Shown here: positions 59,143 to 64,000 of the stretch, piece after piece
Position numbering within the stretch: the first letter of the stretch is position 1
Layout: each line of letters opens with the position of its first letter
From: UBA6168 sp041392505
Lineage (GTDB): Bacteria > Bacteroidota > Bacteroidia > Chitinophagales > Saprospiraceae
DNA length: 64,000 nt
NCBI GenBank assembly: GCA_041392505.1
Contig: JAWKLX010000042.1
Span: forward strand, 14,061-78,060
Reading direction: 5' to 3'
Made by a program: the position numbers and the translations under genes
The notes under the pieces: model-generated
Database searches by the model: none
The model's input: only the letters and a program-made list of their open reading frames with translations
Told to the model about the DNA's origin: nothing

Positions 59143-61797
59143 CTAAAACTCAAACTTCACCATTCCCCGGATACTCAGCCCTTTCACCCCAAACAGCACG
59201 GGCATGTTGGGGTTGTCGAGATAAGTCAGGCGTTTCATCAAGTCAATGCGGCCGAACTTGAAGATGTTCATCACCCCGATGCTCGCCTCCATGTAAGGTT
59301 TGTTGGCGAGGGTGAAGGTCTGTTGCTTTCCCTCATCGTCGAGGATGAACTGGATAAGTTCCGGGTTTTTCTGCGGGCTATTCTTGTCGCTGAGGGTGCC
59401 CCAAACACCCTTGAATGTGATAACCTCCCGTAGTTTCAGTTTTCTGAGCAGCGGGATTTTATTGAAAATAAAGCCATTGAAAAAATGCTCGGTTTTCCAA
59501 CTGACGTATGCATCGTTGGCGAATTCGAGGAAGTTCATCAGGTTGTAGGAGCGCTTTTGGTAGGCGAAGGTCTGGTTGGCACGGGGCAGGTCGAGCAGGA
59601 AGTAGGGTATGCCGTTGCCAAAGATTTTGCCTCCCTCCAGTTCTACGTCCGTGATGCCGAAGATGGAGAGGTAGAAGCGCTTGAAGATGTTGAGCGACAG
59701 GCGCTGATAGTCGTAATCGCCGCCCAGCAGGCCATCGAAACCGGCGGCGAACCGGAGGGTAAACACAGGGTATTTGTTGAACATAGGGAGACGGAATTGC
59801 TTGCCCTGTACAAACTGCTCGTTGGGGGCGAAGCGAAGCATAGCGCTGACCTCGCTGGTCGTGAGGCTGGCAAGTGATGACTGTTCGTTGTTCTCGGGGT
59901 TGGTGAAATCGAAGCGGAGGCTGCCGAGGGGCCGCTGTTTTTTGTGCTCATAATTGAATCCGAAGGAAAGCTTGCTCCTTGTCTCAAAAAAATATTCCCC
60001 CTTCCACAAGTCATAGAAGAGCATTTTGTCAGAGTCGCCCCGTTTGAAGGAAAGGAAAAAATTGTCTTCCACCACGAAGTCGAGGTTTTGGCCGACAAAA
60101 CTGGTTTCGTGCTGGTGCGAGAGGCGGAAATAATGCTTTGGGTTCTTTTTGAAATCGTCCTGGAAGGAATACAGGACAGCCCCGGAGTATTTCCACCTAT
60201 GGTCTTTGAAGCCGTAGGCGGCATAGCCCTCTATTTTTAATTTGGGCAGCAGGTCAATGGTAGTCATGCCGCCAAAGCGCAGGCGAAATCCTTCGACAGG
60301 GTTGAAGCTATAAAAGGCACCGACGGGCCCCATCTCCCATTTGCCGAAGTTCTTGTATCCTGCAAGCAACAGCGTGACAATGTCAAGCGTGCGACGGAAG
60401 GCGGGCACTCGTTGCAGGGTATCTATCATCTTGTAAACGCCCTCCTCCTCTTTAGAAAGTCTTTCGTGGCGGACTTTTGCCCAAAAAACACTGTCCCGCT
60501 GGTAGATGCCTTTGTCTTCGATGATGTTTTCCGTGCCGTTGTACACGGCATCTTCCCTTGCTTGGTTAAAGATGTAATTACGGTACATCACGGTGCGGGT
60601 ACCGAAGAATCCGGTCGAACCCTTCGATAAGGCGATGTCCGCCACCACTTGGTCTTTCGCAAGAATCCAGGCGCTGTCCTGCTGGCTGAACTCCTGCACC
60701 AGTTTGAGGTCTTGGACGAAGTTGAGGTTTATTTTTTCGGAAATGCCAAAGTCAGCCTTGACTACGGCATAGGTAGAGTCATTGAGGATGTACAAGTCAC
60801 CTTTGAAACCGATGTCCTGCTTATTGACGGGCATGAAGGCCAGGTCAATCACTTCCATGCCATTATACTCGATGGTGTCGATGATGTAAAAACGGTAAAA
60901 AGCATTGCTCGCCGGGCTGAGGGGACTGATGAACTGTAAGCCCAGCATAGTGACGTTGTTGTCGTAGATGTCCACGTTTTGGTAGAGGATGTCCGTCAGC
61001 GTAGCGAGATTGTCCGAGTCGAAATATTCCTCCACTCCGGTGAGTTGGATACCCCTGCGGTACTCCTTTTTCGATTCGGGGGTTTTGCGGTAAAACACCT
61101 GCGAGGCTGTTTCACGGATAAAGATGGGCAGGTAGGGCTTTCCGTTGAGGCTGGAAGTGTCCACATAATCGAAGATAAACTGGAACTTTCGGAGCGACTT
61201 TTTTTTCCTGAACTCGTCCGTGATGCCGTTGAGGGCAAATTCTATTTTTTCATACTTCTCGTACTCGTAAAAACGCTGCCCTTCAAGCCGGTTGTCGTCT
61301 TTGTGGTCTATCACTTTTTTTATCAATTCCACGGCGGGGTTGTTTTTCCGTTTGTAGCCCCCCCGTTTATCTTTTATGACCACCTCGCCGAGGTTGAGGG
61401 CTTCGCTGCTCAGTGCCACGTCAATTTTTTGGCTGACGCCGGGTTTGACGGGAAGCGTAAGCGTCTGATAACCCACGTACGAAACCTGAATCGAGTCCGA
61501 AGCCCATCGGCTGTCGAGAGAGTAAGTACCATCGAGGTCGGTCGTGGTACCGATGGTGGTGCCCACGAAGGCCACATTGACGAACGGGAGCTTTTCTTGT
61601 GTTTCGGCATCGGTGACTATGCCCTTCACACTGGTCATTTTTTGGGAAAACAACAGGCTGGGGAAGCAGCCAAGCATGAGGAGGACCAAATGCAGAATTC
61701 TGTTGTTCAAGTGGCTAATGTTAAGAAATTTTTGAAAGGCAAGGCATGAACTTCCATCAGCCTTGCCAAAATCAATATTTGGTGTTTGCTGACTCAT
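59143..61797 (-). CDS. DUF5686/carboxypeptidase-regulatory-like outer-membrane protein
   Basis: An 884-residue envelope protein. An internal signal-like segment (about 33-51, RILHLVLLMLGCFPSLLFSQ) precedes a carboxypeptidase-regulatory-like beta domain (about 54-140; VKGIVTDAETQEKLPFVNVA, SYVGYQTLTLPV). The DUF5686 region follows (NPAVELIKKVIDHKDDNR, FIFDYVDTSSLNGKPYLPIF, LTGVEEYFDSDN), and the C-terminal part reads as an outer-membrane barrel ending GLSIRGMVKFEF. The family is widespread in Bacteroidota, related to TonB-dependent-receptor N-terminal domains, with unknown function. The true start may be internal, nearer the signal. Its gene is divergent from a TetR regulator. Confidence 0.88.
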   Translation of the reverse strand: MSQQTPNIDFGKADGSSCLAFQKFLNISHLNNRILHLVLLMLGCFPSLLFSQKMTSVKGIVTDAETQEKLPFVNVAFVGTTIGTTTDLDGTYSLDSRWASDSIQVSYVGYQTLTLPVKPGVSQKIDVALSSEALNLGEVVIKDKRGGYKRKNNPAVELIKKVIDHKDDNRLEGQRFYEYEKYEKIEFALNGITDEFRKKKSLRKFQFIFDYVDTSSLNGKPYLPIFIRETASQVFYRKTPESKKEYRRGIQLTGVEEYFDSDNLATLTDILYQNVDIYDNNVTMLGLQFISPLSPASNAFYRFYIIDTIEYNGMEVIDLAFMPVNKQDIGFKGDLYILNDSTYAVVKADFGISEKINLNFVQDLKLVQEFSQQDSAWILAKDQVVADIALSKGSTGFFGTRTVMYRNYIFNQAREDAVYNGTENIIEDKGIYQRDSVFWAKVRHERLSKEEEGVYKMIDTLQRVPAFRRTLDIVTLLLAGYKNFGKWEMGPVGAFYSFNPVEGFRLRFGGMTTIDLLPKLKIEGYAAYGFKDHRWKYSGAVLYSFQDDFKKNPKHYFRLSHQHETSFVGQNLDFVVEDNFFLSFKRGDSDKMLFYDLWKGEYFFETRSKLSFGFNYEHKKQRPLGSLRFDFTNPENNEQSSLASLTTSEVSAMLRFAPNEQFVQGKQFRLPMFNKYPVFTLRFAAGFDGLLGGDYDYQRLSLNIFKRFYLSIFGITDVELEGGKIFGNGIPYFLLDLPRANQTFAYQKRSYNLMNFLEFANDAYVSWKTEHFFNGFIFNKIPLLRKLKLREVITFKGVWGTLSDKNSPQKNPELIQFILDDEGKQQTFTLANKPYMEASIGVMNIFKFGRIDLMKRLTYLDNPNMPVLFGVKGLSIRGMVKFEF

Positions 61798-61854
61798 CCA
61801 GAACGAATTAAGGTCAAATATTTTCGTAATTTAGGACAAACGTACAGCAATCTT

Positions 61855-61885
61855 TTTGAAAAATAGTACGGTTGTGCTATTTTTG
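61855..61885 (+). promoter_or_regulatory. Promoter of the first TetR gene
   Basis: TTTG (61855-61858), 19 bases, then TATTTTTG (61878-61885), the Bacteroidota consensus pair. The ATG at 61893 is only 7 bases on, so the transcript would have almost no leader. Confidence 0.72.
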
Positions 61886-61892
61886 CGCCGTC

Positions 61893-62534
61893 ATGAGCGA
61901 TACCAAGCATCAAATAATGGAAACTGCCGTCAGGCTGTTCAATGAAAGCGGCTTCAAAAACATAGCATTGAGCCAGATTGCATCCGAATTGGGCATCAGC
62001 AAGGGGAACATCACCTATCATTTTAATAAGAAGGACGACCTGATGCTGGGCATCGTAAGGGCAATGGACGAAGAGCTGGAAGTTGTGATTAGGCGCTCCA
62101 AAAGCTTTCCGTCCCTGAACGACATCATCGAACAGACCAACATTTTCTACCATTTCCAACTCAAGTACAAATTCTTTTACCTCGATATTTTGGAAATCCT
62201 CAGGGACTATCCGGAGATTGCCGAAGCCCACAAGGAATACTCCTTAAGCTCCATCCAGCACATCCGGGCGAGCTTCGATTACTGTGTCGGAAGGGGGGTT
62301 TTCCTGCCAGAACCCTTCCCCGGCGCCTACGATAATTTGGCCCACACAGCCTGGATGAAAGGAGCTTTCTGGCTGGTGCAAATGGAAGTCCTCCAGAAGG
62401 ATTGCAAGGACATAGAAACGTTCACGAATTCTATGGCCAGCCTGTGGTATCCCTTCCTGACAGAGGAAGGGTGGAAAGAGATTAAGGCCAGCGGCAAAAC
62501 TGCTTTGGAGAGTACATCATCTGCAAAAGAATAA
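61893..62534 (+). CDS. TetR/AcrR-family regulator
   Basis: A 213-residue regulator with an N-terminal TetR helix-turn-helix (MSDTKHQIMETAVRLFNESG, FKNIALSQIASELGISKGNI, TYHFNKKDDLM) and a helical ligand domain. The start at 61893 is preferred to an in-frame ATG at 61872 because it follows the promoter. It is followed, after 36 bases, by a second, different TetR gene and then a TolC-type gene, so one or both probably control efflux expression. Confidence 0.92.
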   Translation: MSDTKHQIMETAVRLFNESGFKNIALSQIASELGISKGNITYHFNKKDDLMLGIVRAMDEELEVVIRRSKSFPSLNDIIEQTNIFYHFQLKYKFFYLDILEILRDYPEIAEAHKEYSLSSIQHIRASFDYCVGRGVFLPEPFPGAYDNLAHTAWMKGAFWLVQMEVLQKDCKDIETFTNSMASLWYPFLTEEGWKEIKASGKTALESTSSAKE

Positions 62535-62570
62535 ACGTGAGGGGATACGGAATCACCAATGGGCTGTACA

Positions 62571-63191
62571 ATGAAAGACAAGAACCATATCATAAAGCGT
62601 GTACAAGAGCAGTTCTTCCGCTTCGGCATAAAGAGCCTGAGCATGGACGAAATTGCCCATCAGTTGGGGATTTCGAAGAAAACACTTTACGAAATGGTCA
62701 GCAACAAGGAAAGCCTGGTCGAATTGGTCATCACAGCCTTTTTTGAGGAACAACGGTCAGCCATTGAAGGAATCTGCCGGCAGGCTACAAGCCCTATCCA
62801 GGAACTATTTGACCTGACAAGGCACATTTCAGGAGTGTCGGGAAGATTATCGGAGTCCATGATGCATGACCTGAAAAAATATTTTCCAGAAAACCATCAC
62901 CGGTTATTGGTGTTTTGTGACGGCTTCCTCTTCGACAAAGTACGGAGCAACATCGAACGGGGAATAGAGGCCGGGGAATACCGGGCATCATTACAGCCGG
63001 AGTTTGCAGCTAAATTGTACTTGGCGTCCTTATCCTCCATCTTGAAAAAGGAATATCCCTTTGGCAATTCTCATGATGTATTGGATTTGTTCTTGGACAT
63101 GCACCTGAAGGGTATGACCAGCACGAAAGGGAGCAAAATATACGAAAAACATCTTGGCAGGAAACCCCTCCCAGGTCAACATCTCACATAA
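62571..63191 (+). CDS. TetR/AcrR-family regulator
   Basis: A 206-residue regulator (MKDKNHIIKRVQEQFFRFGI, KSLSMDEIAHQLGISKKTLY, EMVSNKESLVELVI) with an all-helical ligand domain. Of the TetR type often found directly before TolC-HlyD-RND or ABC efflux genes in Bacteroidota. The start at 62571 is preferred to an in-frame ATG 12 bases upstream. The TolC gene follows 12 bases downstream. Confidence 0.92.
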   Translation: MKDKNHIIKRVQEQFFRFGIKSLSMDEIAHQLGISKKTLYEMVSNKESLVELVITAFFEEQRSAIEGICRQATSPIQELFDLTRHISGVSGRLSESMMHDLKKYFPENHHRLLVFCDGFLFDKVRSNIERGIEAGEYRASLQPEFAAKLYLASLSSILKKEYPFGNSHDVLDLFLDMHLKGMTSTKGSKIYEKHLGRKPLPGQHLT

Positions 63192-63203
63192 GAATTTGAA
63201 ATA

Positions 63204-64000
63204 ATGCAGCAATTTAAAATCCGACTGTTGTTCTCTCTTTTCAGTATTTTTTCAATCGGGCTTTTTTCACAGGATGCAGGCAATGCCATGAAACTGAAGG
63301 ATTGCGTTTCCTACGCGATTGAAAACAACGCAAGAGTGGAAAAAGCCAGACTGGAAGTAGAGAAATCCAAACGCAAGATTAAAGAATACATCAGCACTGC
63401 GCTCCCAAGCGTGAATGCCGATATTGACTTTCGTTGGAACATAGAGTTGCCCACCCAACAACTACCGGGTGAAATTATTGGCGCACCCGGGGAACTCGTG
63501 CCTGTCCAGTTCGGCACGAACCTGAACACCGGGACAGGCTTGTCCGTTTCGCAGGCCATATTCGACAAACGGTATTCGATAGGGCTGGAAGGTGCGAGGA
63601 AGGTGGTGGAACTCAACGGTGTGGCCCATGAAAAGAGCAAGGAAGCCATCGCCTACGAAGTGGGAAAACTTTACTACCAGGCATTGGTGACTAAGAAACA
63701 AGGGGATATACTCACAGCCAACCTAAAGCAAATCGAAAAATTGCTCTCCCTAACAGACACCCAGTACCGAAACGGGTTTGCGACCAAAACGGATGTGGAC
63801 AGGCTGCGGGTCACCAAAACAAACCTCGAAACCCAAATCGAAAACCTACAGCTTCAGTATGGGCAACTGCTCGATGTCATGAAGAACCTGATGTCCATGC
63901 CCCTTGAGCAGGAAATCGTTCTTGCCGACACCATCATTAACCAGAAGTATGAACTCCCGTCTGCGGTGGCCTTAAAGCCCGATTTTTCCAACAAAACCGA
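63204..64000 (+). CDS. TolC-family outer-membrane efflux protein, N-terminal part
   Basis: The first 265 residues of an outer-membrane factor, cut by the window edge. It has a signal peptide (LLFSLFSIFSIGLFSQ), then the family start MKLKDCVSYAIENNARVEKARLE-type block (read as MKLKDCVSYAIENNARVEKA), and helical repeats (EAIAYEVGKLYYQALVTKKQ, LTDTQYRNGFATKTDVDRLR, IENLQLQYGQLLDVMKNLM). It lies 12 bases after a TetR gene and is probably regulated by it. Pump and adaptor genes are expected beyond the window. Confidence 0.9.
   Translation, partial: MQQFKIRLLFSLFSIFSIGLFSQDAGNAMKLKDCVSYAIENNARVEKARLEVEKSKRKIKEYISTALPSVNADIDFRWNIELPTQQLPGEIIGAPGELVPVQFGTNLNTGTGLSVSQAIFDKRYSIGLEGARKVVELNGVAHEKSKEAIAYEVGKLYYQALVTKKQGDILTANLKQIEKLLSLTDTQYRNGFATKTDVDRLRVTKTNLETQIENLQLQYGQLLDVMKNLMSMPLEQEIVLADTIINQKYELPSAVALKPDFSNKT

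Noticed and set aside
60979..61749. A 256-codon plus-strand open frame over the DUF5686 gene
   Set aside because: Antisense to a clear outer-membrane protein and without recognisable domains.

Overview
The window is from a Bacteroidota chromosome, most like the Saprospirales (Haliscomenobacter/Lewinella-type). Support: promoters of the Bacteroidota form TAnnTTTG, no Shine-Dalgarno sequences, a CusA fused to a TolC-like domain, a DUF5686/carboxypeptidase-regulatory outer-membrane protein, an ECF sigma factor beside a dual-membrane anti-sigma/beta-barrel protein, and an integrase/excisionase/VirE-N/DUF3987 mobile module. The genus is inference.

1-10.1 kb (+): a sugar-acid and deoxysugar catabolic operon: rhamnose isomerase (partial), FGGY sugar kinase, FMN alpha-hydroxy-acid oxidase, NCS1-like permease, uronate isomerase, KDG kinase and KDPG aldolase. 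Together they fit use of a polymer containing both rhamnose and uronic acid. Four of the spaces between these genes are filled, stop codon to start codon, by inverted-repeat units carrying a small gene: one GxxExxY protein and three four-helix-bundle (S23/Avd-like) proteins. Related empty units lie at 4.2, 10.2, 19.1, 19.7 and 58.9 kb, and one lies in frame inside the rhamnose isomerase. The units share architecture (a short word repeated on one strand and its complement on the other) but use different words. This is the most unusual structure in the window.

10.2-23.2 kb: a metal-efflux system (OmpR regulator, sensor kinase, CusA-TolC fusion, CusB adaptor) with 11-bp-period direct repeats in front of both the regulator and the pump. 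Then two ECF sigma factors, a haem-binding-domain protein, a LytTR regulator, a dual-membrane anti-sigma/beta-barrel protein and an MgtC-like protein. 23.3-27.7 kb (-): an M1 peptidase and galT-galK.

27.8-49.2 kb (mostly -): a stress and sugar-oxidation region. It holds two glycogen/glucoside hydrolases, glucose-dehydrogenase-like SDR, SMP-30 lactonase, GMC oxidoreductase, aquaporin, YHS, VOC, GlcG, DoxX and DinB proteins, a subtilase ending in a glycogen-binding-like domain, LRR protein and a Crp/Fnr regulator. Six transcription units share one palindrome, TGTTAC-N4-GTAACA, at an almost invariant distance from the -7 element. They form a previously unnamed local regulon, and the Crp/Fnr protein is the obvious candidate regulator.

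49.6-53.4 kb (+): an AraC-associated operon (AhpD-like, YHS, DUF1348, PNPOx, AraC) and a lipoprotein. 53.7-59.1 kb: an integrated element beginning at a tRNA 3' end. 59.1-64 kb: a DUF5686 outer-membrane protein, two TetR regulators and the start of a TolC-type efflux gene.

Single-base frameshifts cluster at 8.0-12.4 kb, with others at 19.45, 55.87 and about 59.08 kb. Several look like homopolymer errors, so some genes called broken here may be intact in the organism.
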